Numbered from the stretch's first letter, positions 23,599-35,433 are shown. The stretch: 64,000 bases of DNA from Plasmodium malariae (GCF_900090045.1 NC_041786.1:1544501-1608500), one strand, 5' to 3'. Notes: generated by a model not told the origin, from the letters alone. A program made the numbers and translations.

Positions 23599-25980
23599 TT
23601 AATTGAGCTCAATAATGTCCTCCTTCACGTCAAAAATATCGTCGAAAAATTTATTTTCCGTAATGTATTCTATACACGCCATTAATTTTTGTTCATATAT
23701 ATAAATATCATTTTTCATTAACTGATATAGTAAAGGTGATGATTTATGAATATTCAAAGTGTCAATAAGTTGTTTTTTTGCAAAATTGTTGTTTTTATAT
23801 CTTTTATTTTCATTTTTATTATTTGAAATGCTGTAATAATTATTTTCATAAATATTTTGAAAATTGCTTTCTGCTATTTTCGATAGTAAGGGGATAAAGA
23901 TTGATTTTTGTGACTCTCTTTTATAATATATATTCCTTCCTACTGCAGAACAATATCTTTCAAATAATAATTCTTCAATTAAACAACTCGGTTTCTTTCT
24001 TTTTTTTTTTATTATTATTGTTTTATCATTTTTACTGTTCATAATTTTCCTTTTTGTAGGATAATTTTTTTTTCTTTCACTTATCCATTTCTCTATTTCT
24101 TTCGAATCATTTAAAATAATCTCATTCTTATCATTCTTCATATGATTTAGTAAATGAAATTCAAGATCGTCTATATTATATATATGACCGCAATTATCTA
24201 TTGGGCATTTCATGTGCTGCTGTTGGTTATGCTCTTCTAACATATTCATTTCAACGTTTTTATTACAGTGGGTGCAGAAGACAAATTTAATCAGGTTTTT
24301 ATTTACACTTTTATTAGTTTTTGTATTATAATCTATCGGGTTCACCTTGTCATTCGTTTTACTTCCCTCTATATTTCTCTCCTCCATTTTGTGATCCTCC
24401 ATTTTGTGATCCTCCATTTTGTGATCCTCCATTTTGTGCTCCTCCATTTTGTGATCCTCCATTTTGCTCCCCTCCATTTTGCTCTCCTCCATTTTGTGCT
24501 CCTCCATTTTGCTCTCCTCCATTTTGCTCTCCTCCATTTTGTGCTCCTCCACTACGTGAACATTATTGTGATATTTGATTTTTTTCCTTACATGTTCATA
24601 ATTTCTGCTATTACTCTTATAAGGGCGTGCAAATTTTGGCACACAAGTTTTGTTCATGTTGGTAAGATGACAGCTCCAACTAGCATTTCTACCGATGACG
24701 CTATCAGTGCTAATGTCAATGAGACCCTCCCCTCTTCTGTCCGCTTTTCCCTCCATCCCTCTGTCCATGGTAGGAGAAGAAATAAAACGATACATGTATG
24801 CGCCAGCACCATCTCTCATTGTATTTCCATTAAATTGATATGTCTTCGATGAATTTTGATCGTTTATGAGATTTACATTTTCTCCTGTACGACCTTTTAA
24901 GAATCTACTACTATTAAATTTGGTACTTGTATTTACACACGACAAAACATTACTATGATTGTTATAGTTAACATTTTTATGTACATTTTTGTAGGCATAA
25001 TTTTTAACTTTACCATAAGAATGATAGTTCAGGGTGTTAATGTTATTATCCCCCCTCATGCTGTTACTTATGCTATGGATGAAATTATTTTTAGGAAATA
25101 CATTCATGTTATTCTCAACATAATTAACGCTATTTTGTTTATACAAATTCTTTGATTTATTATTAGTTTTTAAATGGGGTTCTTCATTTTTATGTAAGTA
25201 ATTACCTTCACCAGAATTACTGACATTATTGTTTTTATTCCTGTAACTGTGATTATAGCTATTACTGTAGTTATTGCTATTACTGTAGTTATTGCTATTA
25301 CTGTCATTACTGCTATTACTATAATTATTGCTATTACTGTAGTTATTGCTATTACTGTAGTTATTGCTATTACTGTAGTTATTGCTATTACTGTTATCAC
25401 AGCTAATATTACCATTACCATAAACATTTGTTTCTGCAGTGGAAATAGTATAATATCCCCTTCCTTTGTTAACTGAGTTATGACTGTTCATGCTTTTATA
25501 CGATTCACAATTATTTGCATTGCAATCTGTATACTTATTTGAGTAGGACGAAAAATAATTTTCCAAATAACTGTTATTTGCCAATGCCACTTTATTCATT
25601 TGGTGTATCATATATCCTTTTTCTTCTTTTTCCTCTTCTTTTTTATTCCTATCATTATTCCTCTTCCCATTCATCTTATAACCCCAATTTATCATGTTTG
25701 CATTAGGAAAACTCCTTGCTTCATTATTGTTGTACTTGAAATCGTTGTGATAGTTTCTTTTTACTCGTTCACTATTTGTGTATTTATTATTTATATTTAA
25801 ACCTGCTAGACCTTCCTTTTGTCCTTCTTTCATGTTGCTATGATTGACTTGATCATTCTTCATTGTGCCACTATTTACGTGCAAATAGCTTTGCTCCCTC
25901 CCAGGGCTATAAATATAATTATTCGTTTTAATACTATTACTGTTACAATTGATAATACTGTTACTATTATTATTATTCAT
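23599..25980 (-). CDS. NUFIP1-like zinc finger protein
   Basis: NUFIP1/Rsa1 proteins act in the nucleus in assembly of box C/D snoRNPs and related complexes. In this 793-residue single-exon frame the diagnostic part is C-terminal. A Cys/His region begins near residue 570 (FCTHCNKN), followed by a C2H2-type finger (CPIDNCGH to FHLLNH). Next is EIEKWISERKKNYPT near residues 623-640, which is the signature NUFIP1 motif, followed by basic KRKI sequence. The N-terminal 550 residues are Asn/Ser-rich and fast-evolving, with a NNYSNS-type array and a 15-bp repeat encoding HKMEE/SKMEE pentapeptides (about 24370-24555). The final 130 residues are helical-looking and may hold the partner-binding segment. 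Assignment rests on the ERKKNYPT motif next to the finger; the rest is species-specific filler. Confidence 0.85.
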   Translation of the reverse strand: MNNNNSNSIINCNSNSIKTNNYIYSPGREQSYLHVNSGTMKNDQVNHSNMKEGQKEGLAGLNINNKYTNSERVKRNYHNDFKYNNNEARSFPNANMINWGYKMNGKRNNDRNKKEEEKEEKGYMIHQMNKVALANNSYLENYFSSYSNKYTDCNANNCESYKSMNSHNSVNKGRGYYTISTAETNVYGNGNISCDNSNSNNYSNSNNYSNSNNYSNSNNYSNSSNDSNSNNYSNSNNYSNSYNHSYRNKNNNVSNSGEGNYLHKNEEPHLKTNNKSKNLYKQNSVNYVENNMNVFPKNNFIHSISNSMRGDNNINTLNYHSYGKVKNYAYKNVHKNVNYNNHSNVLSCVNTSTKFNSSRFLKGRTGENVNLINDQNSSKTYQFNGNTMRDGAGAYMYRFISSPTMDRGMEGKADRRGEGLIDISTDSVIGRNASWSCHLTNMNKTCVPKFARPYKSNSRNYEHVRKKIKYHNNVHVVEEHKMEESKMEESKMEEHKMEESKMEGSKMEDHKMEEHKMEDHKMEDHKMEDHKMEERNIEGSKTNDKVNPIDYNTKTNKSVNKNLIKFVFCTHCNKNVEMNMLEEHNQQQHMKCPIDNCGHIYNIDDLEFHLLNHMKNDKNEIILNDSKEIEKWISERKKNYPTKRKIMNSKNDKTIIIKKKRKKPSCLIEELLFERYCSAVGRNIYYKRESQKSIFIPLLSKIAESNFQNIYENNYYSISNNKNENKRYKNNNFAKKQLIDTLNIHKSSPLLYQLMKNDIYIYEQKLMACIEYITENKFFDDIFDVKEDIIELN
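24370..24555 (-). repeat. 15-bp coding minisatellite (HKMEE/SKMEE)
   Basis: About twelve tandem 15-bp units inside the NUFIP1-like gene, encoding a charged pentapeptide. Two variants (gtgatcctccatttt and gctctcctccatttt on the plus strand) alternate irregularly. Confidence 0.9.
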
Positions 25981-26200
25981 TATAGCCTAATAACTCAATT
26001 TAACACTTCTTTTTCATCTTCATTTTTCCTTTTTTTTTTCAAAGGAAATAATAGCAAAATACATAAACATTAAAACGCTTGTCAGAACTTTTAACCATAA
26101 TGAAGAATAAAGCTTAGCTTGTTCCAACAAGCACTTCAAATCATTTAGCGAGGGAGTTAATTTTTTAAGAAAAAGAAACAACTTAAGTAGGTAAAATATG

Positions 26201-26232
<32 letters not shown>

Positions 26233-27692
26233 ATATATATGTGACAAAAATTAAAATAATTTACGCGCAAAATCGTAAACAAAAATAAAGAAGAAAAAAA
26301 TAAGAAAAAAAAAGTCTTAAATATATTCAACCAGCGTGTAGAAAAATATGTACATTTATTTTTTTTTTTTAAATTGTTTCGATTTTTACTTTTAAACAAC
26401 ATCGTTTTAGTTGTTTTATTTTATTTTATATTATTTTTTTTTTTTTTTTTTTTTTTCAAAGCAGATTAGCTCTCATTCTGTGATAACTCATTTGTTTTGG
26501 CACTTTTATCATTGCTTAGGAAAGGAAATTCATTAAAAATTGGGGATATGCAATTTTTCGTATTGCCAATTTATGTACATACATACATACATATTACAAA
26601 CTTCTTAACGAATAGTCAGCTAATTACAAAACGTATCAAATCAACTTTTCTCCTTCCAAAGGGGAAAAATTAAGTTAATAAAAAATTAATTCTTGCTAAT
26701 GCATTATTGCCTAAAAATGGCAACTAAAAAAGGGTAAATAAACAAACATATGTACATATACAAACATACCTACATATACAAACATACCTACATATACAAA
26801 CATACGTACATGTACAAATATACCTACATATACAAACATACGTACATGTACAAATATACCTACATATACAAACATACGTACATGTACAAATATACCTACA
26901 TATACAAACATACGTACATGTACAAATATACCTACATATACAAACATACGTACATGTACAAATATACCTACATATACGTGTACGTATATTTGTAAAAATA
27001 TATAACACGGTAAGCCAGTGCATGCCACTCCTTTGGCTTATATGATAAAAACTCTTTTAAAAGTGATATATTTTACGTTTCTTTAAAAAATAGAGCTTGC
27101 TCCAGTCTCTTAAGGAATATATGTTCTTTTTCCAGAACATTTTCCAGAATTTATTTCTGTGTAACTATTATATCCTCTTCTTTTTAATCATATTTTTAGT
27201 ATAATTACATAATGACGGTACAATACTAAGCACAGTTATCAAAATTATGATTTAATTTGAAGTATAATTTTTTTTTTTTCCCCTTTTTTTCTCCCCCCCC
27301 TTTCCCTTTCTTTTGTTATGTAACATATTTTTATAATCCTATTTGCTTAATAGAGATTCATATAATAAATATGTTCATGAAGTAGTAAATTTAGCAATTC
27401 CTTCAAACTTTTTTTTATCCTTTCATTTAAAACTTGTAGATATATATGCATGTGTATACATATGCATTTGGGCAATATATACATCTGTACATTCGTACGT
27501 TTGTCCGTTCATACATATGCCACGTCACGCATGTTTATATATGTACATGTACATGCATATACTATTGCAATTGCATTTCCATTTTTGAAGCATTTCAACG
27601 AAAAGACAAATGCGAGCAGATTTATGTGCAAGAAGTGATATAATTTTATATTTTAATGTGTAAATATGATTATTTTTCAAAGCACAAGGAGG

Positions 27693-27724
<32 letters not shown>

Positions 27725-28007
27725 CGGAAAAAAAGGGAAGGAAAGGATAAATGCAGTAAATATAGTAAAAACAGTAAAAATAAATAATAAAAACAGTCCA
27801 CGAAATATTAAACATCCAATCAGTGGAACGCCAAAAAGGGGGGAAAATGTAAACTTCTCAAGCATTGCCAATAGTGCATTATTTCTACAAATTCGCTGCA
27901 TCCCGATAGCTATTTCCCGTGCACACAAATTTTGAAGTAGCTATTTTGGCGCTGCACCTTTTCCGTTTTGTCCTCTTCCCCCAAGCCTGCACTTACTTTT
28001 ACTCTAC
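25981..28007. other. Divergent intergenic region between NUFIP1-like and MCM10-like genes
   Basis: Two kilobases between genes transcribed away from each other, so it should hold both promoters. It contains (TA)n at 26200-26240, the 36-bp minisatellite at 26745-26980, T-rich runs at 26430-26457, and a poly-A tract of about 31 nt at 27693-27723. No gene supported. Confidence 0.5.
26745..26980. repeat. 36-bp minisatellite built of 12-bp subunits
   Basis: About six copies of a 36-bp higher-order unit made of catacgtacatg, tacaaatatacc and tacatatacaaa blocks. It is open in frames on both strands because the unit lacks stops; not a gene. Confidence 0.9.
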
Positions 28008-29561
28008 ATGTTGATCCAAATGGACAACACTGAATCAGCAGTAATAGAGGAGGACAAAATTAAAGCTAATGACATTTGGTTACACTTAAAGGTATGGAAA
28101 CAAAGCAAAGAAAATTGTGAAGAATTTTTTCGTAACAAGAAAATTATGCATTTGTCAGAATATATTTCAAAATATGATGATCATATAAAAAACAAAAAAG
28201 ATAAAGAAGAGATAATTATTCTATGTACTGTTGTTAATATACCATATCAAACAAGGAAATATAATCAAGAAAAATATATTTTTTGGGATGTGTCAGATTT
28301 AAAAGAAACACAGTCTAGGTTATTCTTAACAGGGGAAATATGTGAAAAAAATGAAAATGAAAAGGAAGGGATAGTTGTTGCTTTAGTCAATCCATTTATA
28401 AAAGATAAAGATCCTCAATACTATAATTCAAGAATTTTAGAAGTACATGATAGCAATAATTTAAAAGTAATTGGATCAGTTGATCATTTGGAAAAATGCA
28501 AAGGGAGGAAAAGAAATGGGGAAGGTTGTAAAATTATTTTGTATACCCCTCTATCAGGAAATTACTGTAAATATCACATTAAGCAGGATAGAAAGAAAAA
28601 GGGGAAAAAAAGAACCATGAACAGTGCATATGGGAAAGATGAGCATAGTAATGCAAATGTCAATGAGGATCTGACTTATGATATTGTCACTAACTTAGGT
28701 GAAGAAGCGGAAAACAGCTCAATCACGACTAACATGATGGACAATGATAAGGAAAGTAGGGCTAAAAAAAAAGCAAAAAAAGAAGGAAGCAAGAACAAAG
28801 GAGGGGAAGAAGTAGCAGGAGAAAGCGCGGGGCATAACGAAGAAACGTTCGATGTCGAATCCATCATAGGTATGTACACAAAGAAGTTAGTCGTTAAGGA
28901 TAAAAAAAAAAAAATGGAGCTAATTAATGACAGAATAAAAGAATTAGACAACTACTCAAAATTGAATAATGAAGCTATTAATATAGATATTCTAAAAAAT
29001 AAGGATACTATAACAAAGGAAGAAATTCCAACAACAACGCAGAGATCTATAAATGATATTTTTTCAGAGCAGTGTCCTGAACTAATGCATCTTATTTATA
29101 AGTCTAATAAAAAAAAGGAAGAAGAAAATGATATAAATAAAAAGGACAGTATAAAAGTAAAAGAAGTAAACTCTTCTACTCAAACGAACGTAATTACAGC
29201 TTCAAATGAAAAAAAACAGAAGAAAAAGTTTGAAAGCTTTTTAAATAAATTAAATGAATTGAAAAAGTCACGAGATGAAAATGATGTGAAAACTTTATTA
29301 AATGGTTTAACACATGTTACCAATAATTTTCACTTTAGCTTAAATCATATAAACAATTCTAACATATTCGATATATGCTATAAGTTAATGGATCATCGAA
29401 GTGAGGAAATTGCCATAGCAGCTCTAAAATTTAAAAGAAGAATTAACAAGCTTTACATTGATTATTATAAAAACAGACAGAAATATAAAAACGATGCGGA
29501 GTTTGTAAATGTGAGCTCCTGCAATATGCATGAGGCACAGGATGAAGTCACAAAGGAATAG
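28008..29561 (+). CDS. MCM10: MCM10-like DNA replication factor
   Basis: Mcm10 binds single-stranded DNA and the CMG helicase and is needed to start replication in the nucleus. The 517-residue protein has an OB-fold region (about 60-155; IIILCTVVNIPY, FWDVSDL, VVALVNPFI). It is followed directly by the family's zinc finger: Cys164, Cys174, Cys187 and His190 (CKGRKRNGEGC, NYCKYH), matching the Cx9Cx11Cx2H spacing of Mcm10. A basic stretch (KKKGKKR) follows. The rest is charged and low-complexity, with a short helical C-terminus that could be a partner-binding region. The usual second C-terminal zinc region of animal Mcm10 is not visible. Met1 or Met5 may be the start. No introns are needed. 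Confidence 0.85.
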   Translation: MLIQMDNTESAVIEEDKIKANDIWLHLKVWKQSKENCEEFFRNKKIMHLSEYISKYDDHIKNKKDKEEIIILCTVVNIPYQTRKYNQEKYIFWDVSDLKETQSRLFLTGEICEKNENEKEGIVVALVNPFIKDKDPQYYNSRILEVHDSNNLKVIGSVDHLEKCKGRKRNGEGCKIILYTPLSGNYCKYHIKQDRKKKGKKRTMNSAYGKDEHSNANVNEDLTYDIVTNLGEEAENSSITTNMMDNDKESRAKKKAKKEGSKNKGGEEVAGESAGHNEETFDVESIIGMYTKKLVVKDKKKKMELINDRIKELDNYSKLNNEAINIDILKNKDTITKEEIPTTTQRSINDIFSEQCPELMHLIYKSNKKKEEENDINKKDSIKVKEVNSSTQTNVITASNEKKQKKKFESFLNKLNELKKSRDENDVKTLLNGLTHVTNNFHFSLNHINNSNIFDICYKLMDHRSEEIAIAALKFKRRINKLYIDYYKNRQKYKNDAEFVNVSSCNMHEAQDEVTKE

Positions 29562-30999
29562 AAAATATATAAATTTTATTCATTCTGATTCAGTTTGGGT
29601 TAAAAATAAAAAAAAAAAAAAAAAGCCAAAAAATTGTATTTAATTTGTATATAACGATGACAGAATTTATCCTTTTCCTATTTACCGCCTCACCTATTGC
29701 TGCTTCACTCATTTCCGCCTCACCCATTTCCGCCTCACCCATTTCCGCCTCACCCATTTCCGCCTCACCCATTTCCGCCTCACCCATTTCCGCCTCACCC
29801 ATTTCCGCCTCACCCATTTCCGCCTCACCCATTTCCGCCTCACCCATTTATGCACGAAAAATTATTTTTTAAAATTATATTTACCCATTACTTCAATGTT
29901 GATAATGTAGGATTATATTCATACGTCTATGTACAGGTGTGTATACGTCCGTGTGTGATGGTGGTGATGTTAAATGAAAATTTGCTAATTTTATTGTAGC
30001 CTTGGGGACAAATATTTTTTTAAAATTTCTTTTTTCTTTTTTGTTTCAATATCCTTAAAATATGCACAGGTACATATATACTAATACGTATAACTAATAT
30101 GTATATTTATTGGAAGAATAATTTTAACAAAAAAGCTACGAAATAAAAAAAAAAGAAAAAAAAATACAAAAAATTGTGTTTTTCGTAATTTTTAAACATT
30201 TCCATATAAAATATGCACAACATTTTATGACACCAAAAAAAAAAAAAAAAAAAAAAAAGTCGTAAATGTATGGTCCCAAAAAGATAAGCATATATGTTAG
30301 CTCTTTGACGAGCTATTTTATATTCATCTTGGGAATATTCGTTCTGTTTTTATTCCTTTTTTTGAACATTATATTCCTTCTTTGAACGTTTATTCCCTTT
30401 TTTTTATTTTTATGTACTATTTTACAGTATGCAATATATCTACATTTTGGTAAAGTGGAACCGCTGCCTTACTGTTAAATACGGTTGCGCCTTTTTCCCT
30501 ATTTCTGCACATGCGTAAATGTACATGTATATAAATATTTATGTATATTTTATATATATGTATACATATATATATACATATGTATTTATCTAATTTTGAT
30601 ATCCTTTTTTTTCTTTTTTTCCTGTTATGTTGCACGAGTAAAAAAATAAACTTTTAATTGTGTAAGGGGCTATTCTATCTTTCAAACGATAATTTTTTTT
30701 CCTACTTTTACTTTTTTTTTTTTTTTCTTTTTTTTTTTACATTAAAAACAGTAGCACTTATTTTAAAGATGTTTCTTTTTTGAGAATTTCCTTTTGGTAA
30801 ATTTCTTTTTTTTTTTTTTTAAAAGCAACAATAATGTATGAAGTAGTAAACAGATCGATACTATTTCACCTGAACAATGTTTAGCCGCTTGTCACTCATT
30901 TCACCCGTTTATTTATAACATTTTTTTGAATTTTTTTTTTTAAAAAAATACTACTGCATAATAAAAAATATATACATAAAACAAGAGCGTCATTTTAAT
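29562..30999. other. 3' flank of MCM10-like gene
   Basis: Contains the 15-bp minisatellite at 29690-29850 and long A/T runs. No firm gene. The minus strand has an ATG-initiated frame through the repeat (see repeat entry). Confidence 0.5.
29690..29850. repeat. 15-bp minisatellite, about ten copies
   Basis: Unit tcacccatttccgcc, nearly identical copies. On the minus strand a frame starts at ATG 29847 and reads GEAEM repeats, followed by SEAAIGEAVNRKRINSVIV and a Phe-rich tail to 29590. On the plus strand it reads ISASP repeats. Either could be chance, but the minus version has a start codon and a non-repetitive tail. Confidence 0.9.
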
Positions 31000-31332
31000 A
31001 TGACTATCGAAATTCCTCTGCTTTTATCGTCTGCATTTCCCCTAATATGGAAAGCGGGCTTAGCTCAACTTTCCTTTGCGAAAACTGGAGGTTCACTAGC
31101 TGCCATGAAAGGGACTTCCCTTTTGTTAAGTAAAATTGCTTCTTCTGGAAAAGGTGGACTATTAGCATCTACTTCTTCACAACTTGATAACATAAAAGAA
31201 GCAGCACAAAAGTTAGTTGAAGAAATTGAAAAAAATATTAACTTAAGTTTATTATTTTACAATATAGACGATGAAGAAACTGCTGGATACTACTTAATGA
31301 AAAAACGAGAAGAGCATGAAAAAGGTTACTAA
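31000..31332 (+). CDS. Small conserved-looking protein, 110 residues
   Basis: Family not recognised. It is a single exon with a complete, balanced composition unlike the flanking low-complexity DNA: few Asn, many Ala, Gly, Ser and Leu. The N-terminal 60 residues are largely hydrophobic and lack acidic residues apart from Glu4 (PLLLSSAFPLIWKAGLAQ, then TSLLLSKIASSGKGG), which would suit an organellar targeting or membrane-associated segment. The rest is helical and charged (QLDNIKEAAQKLVEEIE), ending in KKREEHEKGY. A mitochondrial inner-membrane or respiratory-complex subunit is possible but unproven. The codon pattern and compactness make it a strong candidate for a real, conserved gene. Confidence 0.8.
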   Translation: MTIEIPLLLSSAFPLIWKAGLAQLSFAKTGGSLAAMKGTSLLLSKIASSGKGGLLASTSSQLDNIKEAAQKLVEEIEKNINLSLLFYNIDDEETAGYYLMKKREEHEKGY

Positions 31333-31559
31333 CATATCTTATTTTGAAAGGGATAAATTGAGGGGTATTATATTTAAAAGAATTATACAAAAATGACCAA
31401 TTAAATGTGAGCTACAAAACGTTAACAGGAAATATCGTATATGTTAGGAAAAGGAGTAATGATAATGTGAATATTTAAGACAAGTTTTTACAATAAAATG
31501 AGAAAGACATGTATGACTGTATCTTAAGTTTTTGCTTCAAGCTTTTTCGAATTAAATGA

Positions 31560-31608
<49 letters not shown>

Positions 31609-32709
31609 CATTCATACATACATACATACATTCATATATACATACATTCATACATTCATACACACATACATATGTACATATTACAAAGAGAGAACTTATT
31701 TATCCTTTTTTACCGCACAAGAAGGTAGGAATTTTCATATTTATTTGTGCTGCTTAAAGGATTTTGTCATGTTTAGTTTTTCCCAGTTCCTTATCCTTTT
31801 CTTATAAATATTAAAACATAAAAACTAATGGTAAATTTTACATTTTAAAAAATAAGTTAACCCTTTTTACACGAATGTATATATGTATGTACGTGCATAT
31901 ATATATACATACATACAAGTGCATATATAGCTAAACATTTGTCTTAAAAAAAAAAAAAAAAAATTTTAACCAAAATTATAAAAAAAAAAAAAAAACAATA
32001 AAAAGCCTATGTTGAAAACCATCTTAGCAATTTTAAGCTTCCCGTCTATGTTCCTCTAACACATTTCTCCTTGAAAAATGGTATAATGTGTAAAGGATTA
32101 TACAATCAAAGGAAAGGGGAACAATAAAAAAAAAAAAAAAAATTACTATATAACTACATTATTAATCGTATTACGGCAGGGGCATATGGGTATTCGTTCA
32201 TATATACATATATATAAATTTATTTATGTGCATATACATATAAACAAAATGTAAAACCGTTAAATAAACAACACCTCGACTGTGTCCACATTACAAGGAA
32301 ATATATTTTCATTAAAAGCTTTTCCATTAGCTGTGGTATGTCGTTTTTGCATATAAACTTAACCAACAAGTTTTGTTTATGCACACATGGGTGTTTACTT
32401 TATGGGATAAAGGTAAATATAATACCTCTATACAATTTTATTTATATGATCTACAGCATGCTATTTAAAAATTTGCATTCCCATTTTCAAGTGTTTTTTC
32501 ATAATATTCCCCAAGTAAAAGGAATTAATTAAAAACATGTGTGTTTGTGCTTACTTTAAAATGTTATACAAAAGAAGTAAACACCTACTGGGTGTTTACA
32601 TGTATTGACCAAATATGGCATTACTCTAATTGTTCACAAATTATATAAAATAATATCACCTCAATAGAAAAAAAAAAAAAAAAGGAGTAAAAAAAATTAA
32701 AAAAGAATA

Positions 32710-32807
<98 letters not shown>

Positions 32808-32963
32808 AAAAAAAAAAAAAAAAAAAAAAACATTCTACAACAATTCAACTGTTCAAATAAAATACTTTTCTTCCGATATAAAAATTTGATGCCAAAATAT
32901 TAAAATGATATTGGAAAGGCGCATATAATTTTGTGCGTAATTATATCAGCAAAAAAAAAAAAA
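31333..32963. other. Intergenic region
   Basis: Holds (TA)n at 31563-31602 with a catacata run after it, poly-A runs, and the exceptionally A-rich block at 32669-32830. No gene supported. Confidence 0.5.
32669..32830. repeat. Very long poly(dA) block
   Basis: About 160 bp that is nearly pure A with a few g and t interruptions; the central run exceeds 60 A. Such blocks are expected to exclude nucleosomes. The exact length may be unreliable because of sequencing. Confidence 0.85.
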
Positions 32964-33146
32964 ATGAACTGCATTAACCAAAATGAAACAAAACAAAGGG
33001 AGGCAAAAAATGGCAAAAATACTGATAGAATTACAATTAAACTAAAAAAATATGTAGCACTAAGTATTACTTATACATTTGTATTATATTTACTACAAAT
33101 TTATATGCAAAAAAAAAAAAAAAAAAAAAAAAATATACATATATAA
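32964..33146 (+). CDS. Candidate small single-pass membrane protein
   Basis: Family not recognised. An ATG preceded by poly-A (a typical Plasmodium start context) opens a 60-codon frame. Its polar N-terminus (MNCINQNETKQREAKNGKN) is followed by a basic stretch (KLKK) and a hydrophobic segment (YVALSITYTFVLYLLQIYM), then a lysine run encoded by poly-A. The layout resembles tail-anchored mitochondrial or ER micro-proteins. The reading frame at the 3' end depends on the length of a poly-A tract and is unreliable. It could also be chance in AT-rich DNA. Confidence 0.35.
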   Translation: MNCINQNETKQREAKNGKNTDRITIKLKKYVALSITYTFVLYLLQIYMQKKKKKKKNIHI

Positions 33147-33869
33147 CGTATAACATATAATATTTAACATATATAATATATTCGCACAAACACAAAAGCT
33201 TGAATGATAAAAGGAGACATATTTTTATGAGAAAAAAAAGTAAGAAAAAAAAAAATATATATTTGTCACATTAATAAAAATTTGAGGTACTCAAAATAAA
33301 ACAACCTTTTCATTTACATTTAATTTACATTAATAAAACATAGGAAGGTATTATATATTTAAGTATGTGCGTATGTATTTACGTATGTATATACGTACGT
33401 ACGAATTTATAAATGTACGTAGTAATTATGTACTATGTATATATATATATATATATGTATGTAGTTCGCCCGTGTATATAATATGCATGTACAGTACCGT
33501 AGAATTACATTTAGCGACTAAACATATATTTACAATTTTTCGCTTACCTGTCAGAGGAAACTATACAAAAACGTGCCAAATTTTTTTTTTTTTTTTTTTT
33601 TTCTTCCCTTTTTACATAAATGTTTTAATAAAAAATATATTATTTCAGTTCTTTTTCCATCTGTGTTGTAAGCGAATAAAGCGTAAAAAAAAAAAAAAAA
33701 AAAGAGACCTATACAAGAACCTACGTTTGAAAAAAATAGAACTTCTGCATAGCAGAAACGTTAGCAGCAGTAATAACGACAACAATAACGATAACAACGA
33801 CGACAGCGATAGTGATAGCAATACCACGAACATAATAATAATAATACTGCTTGGATAACAGGTTAACGG
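33147..33869. other. 5' flank of the Asn-rich protein gene
   Basis: Tract-rich DNA with (TA)n, T-runs at 33581-33602 and a trinucleotide-rich aac/gat stretch just before 33850. That stretch reads as Asn/Asp repeats but ends in a stop before the gene. No separate gene supported. Confidence 0.5.
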
Positions 33870-35402
33870 ATGCTTCAAAAAATGTTGAACAACAATGGTT
33901 TTAATGGCGGCTTAAATCAAGTAAACGCATTTCAAAATAGTAGTGTTCCTTCCCAAAATAGTAGTAGCCACATTCAAAATAGTAGTGCCCTATTTCCAAA
34001 CAGAGCTAATAAGACCCCTAACCTCTGTAATAGCATGTTTGTAAGCAATAATAATAACTTTTGGAATGGTATGAAAAACACAAATAGTAATATTAATGAC
34101 TCTACTGAAGGGGTTATTAACAGTATGTATGTAGATGAACATTTTAACAGAGGCCCCCTGGCGCATGACTATAGTAGTAATAGTAACATGCTTGGTAATA
34201 GCATAAATAACAATATAGATATTAATAATTTACAAAGTAATATTAATTTTTTTATGAACAATGAAGAAGGACGAAACTACAACAACCAAGATGTTTTGTT
34301 TACTCAAGTTAAACAAAATGTTTCAATTTTTGGAAATAGACCCAAAAATAGCCCTCTGTTTAATAATGTGACAAGAGAAAATAGGGCCGAAAATAGGGCC
34401 GAAAATAGAAGCGAAAATAGGGCCGAAAATAGAAGCGAATATAGGGGCGAATATAGAAGCGAATATAGGGGCGAATATAGAGGCGCAAAAAGAAGCCAGA
34501 GTAGGGGCACAAGGAAGGGCGAAATTAAAAGCGAATTTAAAAACGAAAATAAAAATGACATTATGAACGAAATTACAAACAACAGTTGGAACGAAGGTAG
34601 AAACGAATCCCCTCACTTTCGATTCAACGATTTTGTAAGTAGAGATAAGTCAATATTTGGTAACAGGTTGAGGGAAGGAAAATTCCTTTTCACACATATG
34701 AAAAATGTAAATCCAGTTTCATTATCAATGAATGATCCAAATGTTAATTATTCTACGAATGCCAATGTACTACACGTAGGTAATCAAGATGGTAGCAATT
34801 ATGCTACTGTTAATTATGATTTAAAGAATTGTTCTTCCGGCATGTACAGTGCATGTAATAACAATGGTATTATGGCCAAAAATGCCGGTATCGTAACAAA
34901 CGCGCAGAACGGCCTAACTTTCAACGCATATGATAATGTTAGCAGTAGCAATTTGAACGGGGGTAATGTGAATGGAAGTGGTGCTAATAATGGTCTCTTT
35001 TCGAATGCACATAGCTGTTTACCACCTAGGGGCAGTGAACTAGGCTCAGGGGGGTTCAATTCCATTAACATTTCCGATAATTTCCCCAATAACATTCATA
35101 ACCCATACCTATTTCCCAACAGTGCAACGAATAGTGAACCTATGCAGGTTAACTATGCTCTGTTCAACGGAGGGAATGGGACAAATATCCATGCCAATTT
35201 ACCATACAATCATAATGAATCAAATAGTTTAGCCAATTATTCGAATTTTTTACAAAACATTAATAGTAATAGTAATAACAATATTAATAATAATATTATT
35301 AATAATAATAATATTAATAATAATATTAATAATAATATTAATAATAATATTAATAATAATAATAATATTAATAATAATATTAATAATAATAATAATAATA
35401 AT

Positions 35403-35433
<31 letters not shown>

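Noticed and set aside
24268..24852. Plus-strand frame of HFVIL/PPFCD repeats
   Set aside because: Antisense shadow of the HKMEE array in the NUFIP1-like gene.
26711..27028. Minus frames of FVYVGIFVHVRM repeats
   Set aside because: Translation of the 36-bp minisatellite; no non-repetitive flank.
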